A stretch of 64,000 bases of DNA from an uncultured Gammaproteobacteria bacterium (GCA_937967995.1 CALBTB010000013.1:1-64000), one strand, 5' to 3'. Positions 26,205-36,066 are shown, numbered from the stretch's first letter. The notes: generated by a model from the sequence alone, not told the origin. Numbers and translations are program-made.

Positions 26205-29200
26205 TCAATCATCGCTGGATAACAATATGGCATTACCGCCGATAGCGGTAATGTTCTGGCTGACTACACGTTCTGTCACAAGACGTGTCAGGTAATGAGG
26301 ACCACCGGCCTTCGGACCGGTACCTGACAGACCTTCACCACCAAAGGGTTGTACTCCCACGACCGCGACAATCATATTTCTATTCACATATATATTACCG
26401 ACACGAGCGCGTTGACAGATTTTGTCGATAGTATTTTGAATACGACTATGGATTCCCAGTGTCAGACCAAAACCACTTTGATTGATATCATCGATGACAT
26501 TATCCAGAGCATGGGCCGAATAACGTACCACGTGAAGAATTGGTCCAAAGACTTCTTGTTGCAGTTGTGAGCCGGCGTCTATTTCGTAAACACAGGGTGA
26601 AACAAAAAAGCCATTTTCATGTTGTGAGTCCAGTGGCAAACGATGCACCAGTGATGCGGTCTGGTCCATTTGTTTTATATAGTCCTGTAATTGTTGCTGA
26701 GCAGATTGACTGATGACGGGCCCTATATCGGATTGCAGCGACTTAGGTGAGCCGATGTGTAATTCATCCATCGCACCTTTTAGTCTATGCAGAATCTGAT
26801 CGGCCACATCCTGCTGAATATAAAGTAATCGTAATGCGGAACAGCGCTGGCCGGCGCTGTTAAACGCCGATTGTATGACATCACTGACGACCTGTTCGGC
26901 AAGCGCAGAACTGTCGACAATCATGCAATTAATGCCGCCGGTTTCTGCCACGAATGGCACGAGCGGACCATCTCGCCGGGCAAGGGTTGACTGTATGGTG
27001 TTAGCGGTTTGTGTGGACCCGGTAAACAGGACCCCCGCCAGTTGCGGGTTAGTCAGTAACTGTTTGCTTAGTGCATCGCCGCTACCGGTGAGTAACTGCA
27101 TGGCATATTTCGGAAAGCCGGCTGACTGAATCAGTTCGCTAACGCGTGCCGCGATTAACGGTGTAGCACTGGCCGGTTTGGCAATGACTGTGTTTCCCGC
27201 CACGAGGGCAGCAGAAACCTGGCCGAGAAAAATCGATAGCGGAAAATTCCACGGACTGATACAGACAACCACACCTCGGCCATGCAGTCCAAGTTGATTT
27301 CGTTCACCGGTCGGGCCGGGGAGTTCGATAACGTGTGCCAGTTGTTGCCGGGCCTGCCAGGCATAGTAACGACAAAAGTCCACTGCTTCGCGAAATTCGG
27401 CAATTACGTCCCGAATACAGCGTCCTGCTTCACGAATCAGCATGGCCAGTAACTCGGTGCGATTTTCTTCAAGCAGGTCGCCAAGCCGGTTTAACAAATC
27501 GCTGCGTTGTTTCACCGGCGTCATAGACCAGTCTGAAAAGGCCTGCTGCGCATTGTCAAAAGCCTGCGCAACGTCTGATGCCTGAACAGGATAATAGTGT
27601 CCCACATTATCATTCCTGTCAGCGGGGTTTGTTACTGTCACCGGTTTGTTTTTATTACTGCTGTTTGTATTAAATTGCCACTGATAGTTCTGATAGGCAT
27701 CCAGCTGTTCTTTTAAGTAATTTAATTCAGTCGGGTTATCCAGTTGTACGCCTTCGGCATTTTGCCGCGTTGGCAAGTACAGGTCAGTCGGCAGGCGAAT
27801 GTGTTGATGTGGACGCCCGCCATCCTGTTCGGCCAGTTCCACCGGGTCATAAATGAGTTGTTCGACGGGAATACGTTCATCGGTAATGCGATTGACAAAC
27901 GAGGTATTGGCGCCATTTTCCAGCAAGCGCCGTACCAGGTAGGGTAATAAATCGGCGTGCTGGCCGACCGGCGCATAAATACGGCAACGAACCTGTTTTT
28001 CTTCGTTCTGAATTGCGTCATACAGTGATTTACCCATGCCGTGTAAACGCTGGAATTCAAAATCACGTTCAGTACCGGCCAGTTCCAGGATTGTCGCAAT
28101 GCTATGTGCATTATGTGTGGCAAATTGTGGGTAAAAGGCCTCTCGCTCGGCAAACAACTTTTTAACACAGGCAATGTAACTGACATCCGAGTGAATCTTG
28201 CGTGTGAACACGGGATAACCTGACAGACCCTGTTGTTGTGCCAGTTTGATTTCACTGTCCCAGTAAGCGCCTTTGACGAGTCGTATACACATCCGTCTGT
28301 TATGTTCACGACTCAGTGCGGCGAGGTAATCGATAACCGGTCCGGCCCGTTTCTGATAAGCCTGCACAGCCAGGCCCATGCCGGCCCAGTCATCAAGGCT
28401 CGGGTCCGTAAACACGGCACTAAACACATCCAGTGTCAGATCGAGTCGATGGGCCTCTTCGGCATCAATGGTCAGTTGCAGTCCATACTCGCGTGCCAGT
28501 TGGCATAAACCCAACACGTTCGGTACCAGTTCCCTGAGGACACGATCACGTTGAAACAGTTCAAAGCGTGGATGCAGGGCGGATAATTTAATCGATATGC
28601 CCTGGCTGGTCGTTGCCGAGGAACTGTTAGTCTGGATCCTGCCAATCTGTTCGATAGCCTGACGATAGGCAGCCAGATACGTGGCGGCATCCTCCTGCGT
28701 AAGTGCCGCTTCGCCCAGCATGTCGAACGAATACAGCGCGTTGGCGGCGTCATGCATTCCCTCACAGGCGGTTTCGATGTCCTGTGCCAGTACAAATTGC
28801 TGACCGATGATACGCATCGCCGCTTTGATGGCCATTCGAATCGCGGGTTCACCACTACGGGATACCAGCCGGCTGAGAAAACTGCCAACATCACTGACCT
28901 GATGCGGATCCAGTTCAATCAACTTACCGGTCAACATCAGACCCCAGGTCGACGCATTCACAAAGACCGAGTCACTTTTACCCAGGTGTTGCTCCCAGTT
29001 GGCATGGCTGAGCTTGTCGCGAATCAATGCATCGATGGTTGTGTCGTCCGGAATACGCAACAGGGCTTCCGCCAGGCACATGAGTGCAACCCCTTCCTGG
29101 TTGGATAAATCATATTCCTGCAGCAGGGCATCAAGACCGGACGTGGGTAATTGACGAACGGCTTTGATATAACGAACGGCCATTTGCGCGATATGTTGGC

Positions 29201-29324
29201 GTTGTAGCTGCGTGACACCCGCGTCTTTAATGAGTCGTCGAACAAGTTCTGTTTCATCAGCGATGGCCGTATCACAGATTAGGCGGTGAAGTGGGGTAAG
29301 TGGAATAGGCTGGTTCAGCAACAT
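26205..29324 (-). CDS. putA: Bifunctional proline dehydrogenase / glutamate-semialdehyde dehydrogenase
   Basis: A 1039-residue PutA that oxidises proline to glutamate in two steps. The proline dehydrogenase barrel spans about 170-480 (RLVKGAYWDSEIKLAQQQGL, APVGQHADLLPYLVRRLLEN, ANTSFVNRI). The aldehyde dehydrogenase spans about 560-1020 with catalytic Cys828 (FNSAGQRCSALR) and the Glu motif (FVAETGG). It lacks the N-terminal ribbon-helix-helix DNA-binding domain of trifunctional PutA proteins and the long C-terminal extension, so it is of the short bifunctional class and should not autoregulate. FAD and NAD+ are the cofactors. No ribosome binding site is visible before the ATG. No putP transporter is adjacent. 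Confidence 0.96.
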   Translation of the reverse strand: MLLNQPIPLTPLHRLICDTAIADETELVRRLIKDAGVTQLQRQHIAQMAVRYIKAVRQLPTSGLDALLQEYDLSNQEGVALMCLAEALLRIPDDTTIDALIRDKLSHANWEQHLGKSDSVFVNASTWGLMLTGKLIELDPHQVSDVGSFLSRLVSRSGEPAIRMAIKAAMRIIGQQFVLAQDIETACEGMHDAANALYSFDMLGEAALTQEDAATYLAAYRQAIEQIGRIQTNSSSATTSQGISIKLSALHPRFELFQRDRVLRELVPNVLGLCQLAREYGLQLTIDAEEAHRLDLTLDVFSAVFTDPSLDDWAGMGLAVQAYQKRAGPVIDYLAALSREHNRRMCIRLVKGAYWDSEIKLAQQQGLSGYPVFTRKIHSDVSYIACVKKLFAEREAFYPQFATHNAHSIATILELAGTERDFEFQRLHGMGKSLYDAIQNEEKQVRCRIYAPVGQHADLLPYLVRRLLENGANTSFVNRITDERIPVEQLIYDPVELAEQDGGRPHQHIRLPTDLYLPTRQNAEGVQLDNPTELNYLKEQLDAYQNYQWQFNTNSSNKNKPVTVTNPADRNDNVGHYYPVQASDVAQAFDNAQQAFSDWSMTPVKQRSDLLNRLGDLLEENRTELLAMLIREAGRCIRDVIAEFREAVDFCRYYAWQARQQLAHVIELPGPTGERNQLGLHGRGVVVCISPWNFPLSIFLGQVSAALVAGNTVIAKPASATPLIAARVSELIQSAGFPKYAMQLLTGSGDALSKQLLTNPQLAGVLFTGSTQTANTIQSTLARRDGPLVPFVAETGGINCMIVDSSALAEQVVSDVIQSAFNSAGQRCSALRLLYIQQDVADQILHRLKGAMDELHIGSPKSLQSDIGPVISQSAQQQLQDYIKQMDQTASLVHRLPLDSQHENGFFVSPCVYEIDAGSQLQQEVFGPILHVVRYSAHALDNVIDDINQSGFGLTLGIHSRIQNTIDKICQRARVGNIYVNRNMIVAVVGVQPFGGEGLSGTGPKAGGPHYLTRLVTERVVSQNITAIGGNAILLSSDD

Positions 29325-29683
29325 TATTAAGCATTATAGGCCAGATTGATCTTCTGGATTGAGTACCTAACCACAACAGAATCAGTGAATTGGAGCAGAT
29401 GGCGCATGCGGATTTCAATACCTATCTGCAGGACCACAAGACTACTTAAATCACCAACCGGCATCTCCTCGGTTCCGCAATTTGAACAGCCAATATCGCC
29501 TATCCGGGCATTTTGCGCCCGGATAGTGCATTTTCTCAGCCTGCAACCATCAATTTTCAATGACTTAGCATGGCATGCGGATTGCTAAAAGTATTAAAAA
29601 ACGCGGAAAAATTGACGCTAAACATAATAAGGGGGCAAAAGGATTAACTGTATCTGTATATGAGACAGACCGGAGACTCACGA
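29325..29683. other. Intergenic region between putA and an exported protein (359 bp)
   Basis: A divergent gap with no convincing gene. Its notable element is a perfect ten-base hairpin, CTATCCGGGC and GCCCGGATAG, at 29500-29526, with no T-tract on either side. The right part is A-rich and contains GTGA-free, promoter-like AT-rich DNA, but no promoter can be placed with confidence. A TATAAT lies on the minus strand at 29333-29338, too close to the putA start to be trusted. Confidence 0.5.
29500..29526. repeat. Perfect inverted repeat (hairpin)
   Basis: Arms CTATCCGGGC (29500-29509) and GCCCGGATAG (29517-29526) with a seven-base loop. It is not followed by a T-run in either direction, so it is either an operator, a transcript-stabilising hairpin or a degenerate repeat element. 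Confidence 0.6.
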
Positions 29684-30430
29684 ATGTATAATCCGTTGCA
29701 ATCAGGTATGAAGAAGCGCTGGCAGGCCATCTGTGGCGGGCTGGTTTTGTTTTTAACGGGGTCGGTGAATGCTAACGAATGCCTGAATCTCATGCCCTAT
29801 GACACTGTGGCAGATGGTCTTCCACATATTTGCCAGTCCAGCTTCAACGGTGTAGAAAATTCTTACAGTTGCCAGGATTACCGTTTCAATAACACCCGCT
29901 ATCGTGTTCTGTATCGTGGCGGTGTGACTCCAAAGGCGGTAATCGAGCTGACACGGAATGATAATTATTACCTCCTGTCGGCACCCCTGTTCGGTGACGA
30001 ACGACTGCGTTGCCCGCTGAAACCACCGGCAGGGATTCCGCAGCACGCCACTCATCGTGGCACCGGCGTTTGTTATGATGAAAATGACGAGATGGTCGCC
30101 TGTAGTGTCTTTGAGCATGCTGCCGCACGAGAAACAGAAGCGCATCGCTTTATGACCTTTTACCATCCCAGCTCCGAGCAGCCGGTAACGATCGATGCAC
30201 AGATTGCCGGTAATAATGAAGATGCACTGGTGGCTGAAATCGCCTTTCAGATTGGTATGAGCCTGTGGGATTCCGAGTGTTGTACGGAACAGGCAGTGGA
30301 TTATCTGGCCTATGCTTATCGACTGTTTCCTCGTAATGACCTTTACAAGACAGCCTACCGGCGCAGCCGGGCTACCCTGGAACTACAGGCGCTCAGCCAG
30401 GGACCTCGTGGGCAGACTCGTTTTGACTAA
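29684..30430 (+). CDS. Exported cysteine-containing protein, unknown
   Basis: A 248-residue protein from the ATG at 29684 (GGAG about nine bases upstream); the signal core is AICGGLVLFLTGSVNANEC and cleavage after NA is likely. The mature protein has several cysteines (ECLN, HICQSS, SYSCQDY, RCPLK, GVCYDENDEMVACS, SECCTEQ), which suggests disulfides. The C-terminal part is helical (DYLAYAYRLFPRNDLYKTAY). I recognise no family. It stands alone between two promoter-length gaps. Confidence 0.65.
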   Translation: MYNPLQSGMKKRWQAICGGLVLFLTGSVNANECLNLMPYDTVADGLPHICQSSFNGVENSYSCQDYRFNNTRYRVLYRGGVTPKAVIELTRNDNYYLLSAPLFGDERLRCPLKPPAGIPQHATHRGTGVCYDENDEMVACSVFEHAAARETEAHRFMTFYHPSSEQPVTIDAQIAGNNEDALVAEIAFQIGMSLWDSECCTEQAVDYLAYAYRLFPRNDLYKTAYRRSRATLELQALSQGPRGQTRFD

Positions 30431-30492
30431 AAACGTGTGATCTGTTTTGCATTGCCAAGTAAGTCATTTGCTGTAGAATAATTTGTACACTA

Positions 30493-30498
30493 TATAAT
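30493..30498 (+). promoter_or_regulatory. Consensus -10 box for the barrel protein gene
   Basis: TATAAT at 30493-30498, with TTGCTG at 30468-30473 as the best -35 match although the 19-base spacing is long. Transcription would start near 30505, about 29 bases before the GTG start. Confidence 0.35.
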
Positions 30499-30533
30499 AA
30501 AGATATTCGCCATCACTAGGGGAGGGAACGGTA

Positions 30534-31616
30534 GTGAAGGCACTCAGATTTCTGCTCGTCCTTTTGTCATTTGTACTGATCCAGACTGCGCATGCGGCCC
30601 AGCCGGTGTTTGCACCGCTTTCACAGACTGATTACGCACGCAAGCTTCCACCGCCTGCCGGCAAAGCCCTGATTTATATCTATCAGCCTCAGCAGGGCAA
30701 CACTGCAAATACGCCGGATATCGTGTTAAATAATTATAAAATTGGCAGACTGGTGCCGGGATCGTTCAGCGTCTGGCAGTTGGCACCGGGGCAGCTGAAT
30801 ATCCGGCTAGAAGAGCAGGCCGGATCCAGCATTTCACTGGTTTCTCAGGCAGGCAAGGTCTATTTGTTTCGTATCACAGTTGCCAATGCCACATCGCAGG
30901 CGAGAATTGAAAGTTTACCTGCCAGTTTTCGAAACGATCTCGCCGCGACGCAGTTGCTGAAGAATCCCCAGGCAATTACCCAGAGCAAAACCAACGTTCA
31001 ACCTTCACCACCACCCAAGCCGGTCGCAAAACCCAAAGCGTCTACGCCTGCACCCTCCGAACCAGCACGCGCTACACGGACGGCGCCAGCAAGGCCAGTG
31101 CCGGCGGATGGGTTTGCGATATTACTTAAAACCGGTGCCCTGACGTTGTCCGAAGAAACCCAGTCGATTCTTGCCGCTGATCGGCAGTTTGATGACAGTG
31201 CGTCCAGCCTGTTTGCCGTTGAAGGTTACTATCAATATCCCAGTGGCCTTGCGCTGGGTGGTGAGCTGATTTCCTACCAGGCAGAATTTACCACGGTGGG
31301 ATCAAATGACACACACGATGTGGATGTCCTGATTGCATTAGCCAATGTGAAAAAATATTTCCGGAGCATGCATCGTTTTCAGCCCTATATTGGCGCAGGT
31401 ATCGGGTTGGCAGTGACTGATATCAGCGGTCCGACGATATTTGGTAACACCTCAGGCGCGGCTTACCAGTTAACGGCAGGTGCGGAGTATCGTGGCGCCA
31501 GTGTTGGTGTATTTGCGGAGTACCGGCTACTGGGTGCGGATACGGAGGATGATAACGGCCAGGGTGTCGATGTGTCGGGAAGCGGTATTTTCGCCGGTGT
31601 TGCCTTTCATTTTTAA
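30534..31616 (+). CDS. DUF2846-like domain fused to outer membrane beta-barrel
   Basis: A 360-residue protein starting at GTG with a strong AGGGGAGGGA site upstream. A signal peptide (about 1-21, ending THAA) is followed by a DUF2846-like domain (about 40-140: GKALIYIYQPQQGNTANTPD, IGRLVPGSFSVWQLAPG). A Pro/Ala/Lys linker (about 150-190) leads to a C-terminal eight-strand-type barrel (about 195-360), ending in VAFHF with the terminal Phe typical of outer membrane proteins. The linker may span the periplasm. Function unknown. It converges with the DUF1207 gene three bases away. Confidence 0.8.
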   Translation: MKALRFLLVLLSFVLIQTAHAAQPVFAPLSQTDYARKLPPPAGKALIYIYQPQQGNTANTPDIVLNNYKIGRLVPGSFSVWQLAPGQLNIRLEEQAGSSISLVSQAGKVYLFRITVANATSQARIESLPASFRNDLAATQLLKNPQAITQSKTNVQPSPPPKPVAKPKASTPAPSEPARATRTAPARPVPADGFAILLKTGALTLSEETQSILAADRQFDDSASSLFAVEGYYQYPSGLALGGELISYQAEFTTVGSNDTHDVDVLIALANVKKYFRSMHRFQPYIGAGIGLAVTDISGPTIFGNTSGAAYQLTAGAEYRGASVGVFAEYRLLGADTEDDNGQGVDVSGSGIFAGVAFHF

Positions 31617-31618
31617 AT

Positions 31619-32443
31619 TTATATATCCAGCCACAGGCCCAGACTGATATATTGTTCCTGCTCCTGAAAGTACTCACCCAGTTGTGAACGGCCATCATAA
31701 AATTCAAACCCGGTGCGCCAGGTATGCTGGCCGGATTTTTTGCGTAAACCTATCTGAACGGTAATATTTTCATCCCAGTCATTTTCTTCATAGGCCGATA
31801 TATCCATGGCGGCATACCCGTTTAACGTGCTGCCCCATAACCGGTTCGGACTGTCATACTGTATGCCCAGTTGTAAACGGTCACGTTGCTGAAGACCTTT
31901 ATTGCGAAGATCATAAGCCCGCCCGGCCTCAGCATAAACGAGTGAATCGTTGTCTGATTGCCAGGCCAGACCCAGTCGCAATTCCTCGCGTGTGTAATTG
32001 ATACGAGTGCGGCCGGTTCGCTCGATAATTTCGTCGCCGATATGTGCAGAGATGTGTTTACTGCCAAAACGCAACGCCAGATTTGAATCCAGTTGCACAG
32101 CGATATGCAAACCATATATTCCATCCCAGCCGATATTGTCCTGTGACTGGGTGTTATCGAACTGGCCATGGAACCCGGACAGTAAAACCAGTTGCCAGGG
32201 CAAGTCAGACCACTCGCTGCCATACAACAACAGGCTGCCGCCCATTTTCAGATGATTACGACTATCACCCGCAATACCACCAAGCGTGGATTTGTTGTAA
32301 CGTTGCAACTGAGCGTTGAATGTCGGACGCAGCGGGTCGGCGATGTAGGTGGGGTAGAGGGCTTTCTCAGGAACAAGTTCGGCAGATGCTGGCGAACTGA
32401 ATATCCAGAACACCAGCAGAGAGACGAGCCGCCGCTTACACAC
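31619..32443 (-). CDS. DUF1207 family outer membrane protein
   Basis: A 274-residue protein starting at GTG, with a signal peptide (LVSLLVFWIFSSPASA). The pattern matches DUF1207: LYPTYIADPLRPTFNAQLQR, DGIYGLHIAVQLDSNLALRF, SKHISAHIGDEIIER and GFEFYDGRSQLGEYFQE, the region with conserved His and Asp/Glu residues. Alternating strands through the C-terminus suggest a barrel. Function unknown. Its start overlaps the end of the pilU-type gene by eight bases, so it is translated from the same message despite no obvious link to pili. Confidence 0.82.
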   Translation of the reverse strand: MCKRRLVSLLVFWIFSSPASAELVPEKALYPTYIADPLRPTFNAQLQRYNKSTLGGIAGDSRNHLKMGGSLLLYGSEWSDLPWQLVLLSGFHGQFDNTQSQDNIGWDGIYGLHIAVQLDSNLALRFGSKHISAHIGDEIIERTGRTRINYTREELRLGLAWQSDNDSLVYAEAGRAYDLRNKGLQQRDRLQLGIQYDSPNRLWGSTLNGYAAMDISAYEENDWDENITVQIGLRKKSGQHTWRTGFEFYDGRSQLGEYFQEQEQYISLGLWLDI

Positions 32444-33533
32444 CGTAGATATCTTCAGGCTGAGAGGAAATACCGCCTCCCATGCGTACCTTCAGTTTGA
32501 AATGATCGGGTTCATCGGCGTGTGCCAGGGCTTCTTCCTCAGTGACCAGACCGGCCTTGAAGATGCGTAAAATATCATTGTCAAAGGAGTGTAACTGACT
32601 GCCTTCGGGTGCTTTTTCAATGACTTCCTTGAGTTTGTGGGTTTGGCCGTCGCGAATCAGCGCCTTGACCTGGGGTTCATTTAACAGCACTTCGGTGGCT
32701 GGCACCATGTTGCCCTGTTTATCAATCAGTAAACGCTGGGCGATCACCGCGCGTAAATTGAGCGACATATCCATCAGTAACTGACCACGCGTCCCTTCCG
32801 GGAAAAAGCTGATAATCCGCTCCATGGTTTGTGTGGCATTTGTCGCATGTAATGTGGCGATACACAGGTGACCCGTATCGGCATAGGACAACGCCATTTT
32901 CATGGTGCTGGCGTCGCGTATCTCACCAATCATGATGACATCCGGTGCTTCACGCATGGCGCGACGCAGTGCTTCATCAAAGGATTTGGTATCGAGGCCC
33001 ACTTCGCGCTGATTGACGATGGACTTTTTGTGCTCATACATGAACTCGATCGGGTCTTCGATCGTCAGTATGTGTCCGGTGCGGTTCTGATTGCGATAAT
33101 CCAGCATGGAGGCCACGGTCGTGGACTTACCGGTTCCGGTTGCGCCGGCGATGATGATCAGGCCACGCTGTTCCATAATCAGTTCTTTGATAACACGCGG
33201 CAGAAGCAGTGAATCGAAATCAGGAATTTGTGCCTTGATCTGACGAATCACCATGGCTTCTTCACCGCGCTGGCGAAACACATTGACACGAAAACGGCCG
33301 ATACCGTCTACGTTAAAGGCAGTGTCGAGCTCCATCTCTTCTTCAAACTCCGCCATCTGCTTTTCGGTCAGGATCGACGGAAGAATTGCCTTGACGGTTC
33401 CCGGGGGTAAGACGGCTTTGCCAATCGGGTTGGTAATACCATTGATTTTGACATTTACCTGGGCATTGGCCGTGAAATAGAGATCCGAGCCGTCACGCTC
33501 AACCATCAGTTTTAAATATGGGGTAATATCCAA
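32436..33533 (-). CDS. pilU: PilT/PilU-family type IV pilus retraction ATPase
   Basis: A 365-residue hexameric ATPase of type IV pili. It has the PilU-like N-terminus (MDITPYLKLMVERDGSDLYF), a Walker A (GATGTGKST), a Walker B region (APDVIMIGEIRD) and the His box (GHLCIATLHATNATQTMERI). PilU assists PilT in pilus retraction and twitching; PilT itself and the pilus genes are not in the window. The start is a TTG at 33533, chosen because the following residues match the family start. The PilU label over PilT rests on the N-terminus and the longer C-terminus and is probable rather than certain. Confidence 0.9.
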   Translation of the reverse strand: MDITPYLKLMVERDGSDLYFTANAQVNVKINGITNPIGKAVLPPGTVKAILPSILTEKQMAEFEEEMELDTAFNVDGIGRFRVNVFRQRGEEAMVIRQIKAQIPDFDSLLLPRVIKELIMEQRGLIIIAGATGTGKSTTVASMLDYRNQNRTGHILTIEDPIEFMYEHKKSIVNQREVGLDTKSFDEALRRAMREAPDVIMIGEIRDASTMKMALSYADTGHLCIATLHATNATQTMERIISFFPEGTRGQLLMDMSLNLRAVIAQRLLIDKQGNMVPATEVLLNEPQVKALIRDGQTHKLKEVIEKAPEGSQLHSFDNDILRIFKAGLVTEEEALAHADEPDHFKLKVRMGGGISSQPEDIYGV

Positions 33534-33824
33534 GTGCTATCTCTCTATTTTTAATAGTAAAACTTAATTAATCTTAGTCCGGGTATATGGATGAATCTAG
33601 ACGAAATTCACTGAAATGCCACATACATGACGATGCCAGTAAAGCATTAATCGGCACTTTGAATAAGATTATTAGCGATTTTTGATAAATCCGAGAGATT
33701 GAATAATTTCCATACACGGATTGTTCCATCACCTGGTGAGCAGTATAAAATCCGTACTTTATGGATGAACAGATTAGGGCATAATGGGTAAAATCTGCCC
33801 TGATGGCCTTAAGAGGTAATGATT

Positions 33825-34064
33825 ATGCTTGGCGAAAAACACGACCTGATACACGAGTTCCCGGAGTACAAGGACAAGATCCACCAGTTGAAAACCAGCG
33901 ATTCGCATTTTGCCGAGTTGTTCGAGCAATATCATGAAGTGGAACATGAAGTTCGCAGAATTGAAGAGGGGATTGAGACGACTTCCGATGATTATCTTGA
34001 AGAGCGCAAGAAACTGCGCTTAAACCTCAAGGATCAACTCTTTGAGATGCTGCAAAAAGCCTGA
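33825..34064 (+). CDS. DUF465 (YdcH-type) small protein
   Basis: A 79-residue helical protein from the ATG at 33825, with AAGAGGT eight bases upstream. The pattern HDLIHEFPEYKDKIHQLKTS with DSHFAELFEQYHEVEHEV is diagnostic of DUF465, a short two-helix hairpin that tends to oligomerise. Function unknown. A 291-base gap upstream separates it from pilU and should hold its promoter; it contains one weak dyad (AGGGCA and TGCCCT) and nothing else I can support. Confidence 0.9.
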   Translation: MLGEKHDLIHEFPEYKDKIHQLKTSDSHFAELFEQYHEVEHEVRRIEEGIETTSDDYLEERKKLRLNLKDQLFEMLQKA

Positions 34065-34103
34065 CAAAGCATCAGAACGATCTGATTGTATGATCACGCG
34101 TAG

Positions 34104-35948
34104 ATGACCCTACCACCCTTACCAGATGCCCATGCAATAGCAGTATTGTTATTAACAGTGCTGGCCCTGTATCTGTTTACACGCGAAAAGCTTCCAATTG
34201 AAACATCGAGCCTGTTCATACTGGCCGTGATTACGATCGGTTTTTCGCTGTTTCCTTACACGGACAGTCAGGGTGAGCATCTGGAGGCGGTATCGTTCTT
34301 CAGCGGCTTTGGTCATGAGGCACTGGTAGCGGTATGTGCATTGATGATCGTCGGGCAGGGACTGGTGCGCACCGGTGCCCTTGAACCGGTTGGACGTCGA
34401 CTATCCAGATTGTGGCGTTCCTTTCCGATGCTAAGCTTGTTACTGACCCTGATCCTGGGCGCGTTTCTGAGTGCGTTTGTCAATAATGTGCCTATCGTGG
34501 TTTTACTTTTACCGATCCTGGTCAGTGTGTCCCTGCGCACCGGCATGTCGGCGTCGGGTATGTTAATGCCAATGGGGTTTGCGACGTTGATTGGTGGCAT
34601 GAGTACGACGATAGGCACATCCACCAACCTGCTGGTTGTTGCTGTCGCGGCGGATCTTGGTTTGCGCCGAATAGAAATGTTCGATTTCTTTGTCCCGGCG
34701 ATTGTGGCAGCCCTGGCAGGCATCATCTATCTGTGGCTGATCGCGCCACGATTGTTACCGAATCGCCAGACTGCAATGCATGATACCTCGCCGCGCATTT
34801 TTGCGGCCCAGCTGGAAATACAGGAAGGGGGCGCGGCAGATGGTAAATCCCTTTCAGCCGTCATCGAACTGACCGATGGGCGACTGCGAATCAATAATAT
34901 TCGGCGTGGTACGGAGACCTACCTGGTGCCGTTACCGGATACCCAGTTAAAAGCCGGTGATCAACTGTTGACGAATGACACACCGGAAAACCTCAAGGAA
35001 TATGAAAAAGTGCTGGGTGCCCTGTTGTATGTCGGTGACAGTCGCGTCGATGACGAACATCCTTTAAAGGAAGAGGGACAGCAAACAGCAGAAATTGTGG
35101 TTGTGGAAGGATCGCCACTCAAAGATCGATCCCTGAATCGGTTACGTTTTTCAGATCGATATCAGCTTGTCACACTGGCATTACATCGTGCAGGCAAAAC
35201 CATTCGCCCAATCAAACAGGAAATAGGCGATGTGGTGCTACGCATTGGGGATGTCCTGCTGGTGCAGGGAGAACGTGAAAATATTGCAAATCTCAAGGCA
35301 TCAGGTGAACTGCTGGTGCTGGATGCAACAACCGATCTGCCACACAGCAACAAGGCGCCTTTATCGCTGCTCATTATGATTGGTGTGATCATCGTCGCGG
35401 CACTGGGAATTTTACCGATCGCGATCAGTGCCGTATGCGGTGTCCTGTTAATGTTGATTACGCGTTGCCTGGACTGGCGCGATGCGTCACGGGCATTGAG
35501 TACACAGGTTATCCTGATTGTGGTGGCGAGTCTGGCGTTGGGCTCGGCACTACTGAAAACCGGCGGTGCGGATTTTCTGGCACAGGTCTTTGTCGCCGCC
35601 ACCTTTGGTGCCAGTCCGGCAATGGTGCTATCGGGCCTGATGTTATTGATGGCCGTGCTGACTAACATTGTGTCCAATAATGCAGCGGCGGTTATCGGTA
35701 CACCGATTGCCATTGGTATTGCCCAGCAGTTAAATGTTGATCCGGAACCATTTGTACTGGCCGTCCTGTTTGGGGCCAACATGAGTTACGCCACACCCAT
35801 GGCGTATAAAACCAATCTGCTGGTGATGAATGCCGGTGGCTACACGTTTATGGACTTCGTGCGAATTGGTGTGCCGCTAACAATAATCATGTGGCTGGTG
35901 CTGTCCTGGCTGTTACCGTTGCTATACGGCATGCCGACTATTTTGTAA
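34104..35948 (+). CDS. SLC13/DASS-type permease with two RCK_C domains
   Basis: A 614-residue membrane protein with about twelve helices split by a cytoplasmic insertion (about 225-410). The family motif is seen in ATLIGGMSTTIGTSTNLLVV and again in NIVSNNAAAVIGTPIAIGIA. The insertion contains two TrkA-C/RCK_C domains (RGTETYLVPLPDTQLKAGDQ and GDVVLRIGDVLLVQGEREN). Members transport sulfate, dicarboxylates or other anions with Na+; which one is not clear here. It may be co-expressed with the small DUF465 gene just upstream. Confidence 0.9.
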   Translation: MTLPPLPDAHAIAVLLLTVLALYLFTREKLPIETSSLFILAVITIGFSLFPYTDSQGEHLEAVSFFSGFGHEALVAVCALMIVGQGLVRTGALEPVGRRLSRLWRSFPMLSLLLTLILGAFLSAFVNNVPIVVLLLPILVSVSLRTGMSASGMLMPMGFATLIGGMSTTIGTSTNLLVVAVAADLGLRRIEMFDFFVPAIVAALAGIIYLWLIAPRLLPNRQTAMHDTSPRIFAAQLEIQEGGAADGKSLSAVIELTDGRLRINNIRRGTETYLVPLPDTQLKAGDQLLTNDTPENLKEYEKVLGALLYVGDSRVDDEHPLKEEGQQTAEIVVVEGSPLKDRSLNRLRFSDRYQLVTLALHRAGKTIRPIKQEIGDVVLRIGDVLLVQGERENIANLKASGELLVLDATTDLPHSNKAPLSLLIMIGVIIVAALGILPIAISAVCGVLLMLITRCLDWRDASRALSTQVILIVVASLALGSALLKTGGADFLAQVFVAATFGASPAMVLSGLMLLMAVLTNIVSNNAAAVIGTPIAIGIAQQLNVDPEPFVLAVLFGANMSYATPMAYKTNLLVMNAGGYTFMDFVRIGVPLTIIMWLVLSWLLPLLYGMPTIL

Positions 35949-36066
35949 CAAAATGTAATCATCAGTTACGACATTAATATTTGGTCACACTTGGCCTGAG
36001 TCTATTAACATTCGGTTCAGCGCTCCCTCCTATACTTGCCCTGTCAGTCATTATCTGGGGGGGTAA

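Noticed and set aside
27722..28309. 195-residue minus-strand ORF
   Set aside because: It is out of frame within putA on the same strand and shows no family pattern.
29333..29338. TATAAT on the minus strand as the putA promoter
   Set aside because: It is only eight bases from the start codon, so the transcript would start at or after the ATG, and no -35 element lies at the right distance.
29500..29526. Hairpin as a putA or upstream terminator, or as an integron attC site
   Set aside because: There is no T-run on either strand, the flanking genes diverge so no transcript ends here, and integron core sites are absent.
35162..35782. 206-residue minus-strand ORF
   Set aside because: It lies fully within the SLC13 permease gene, has low-complexity composition and no start signal.
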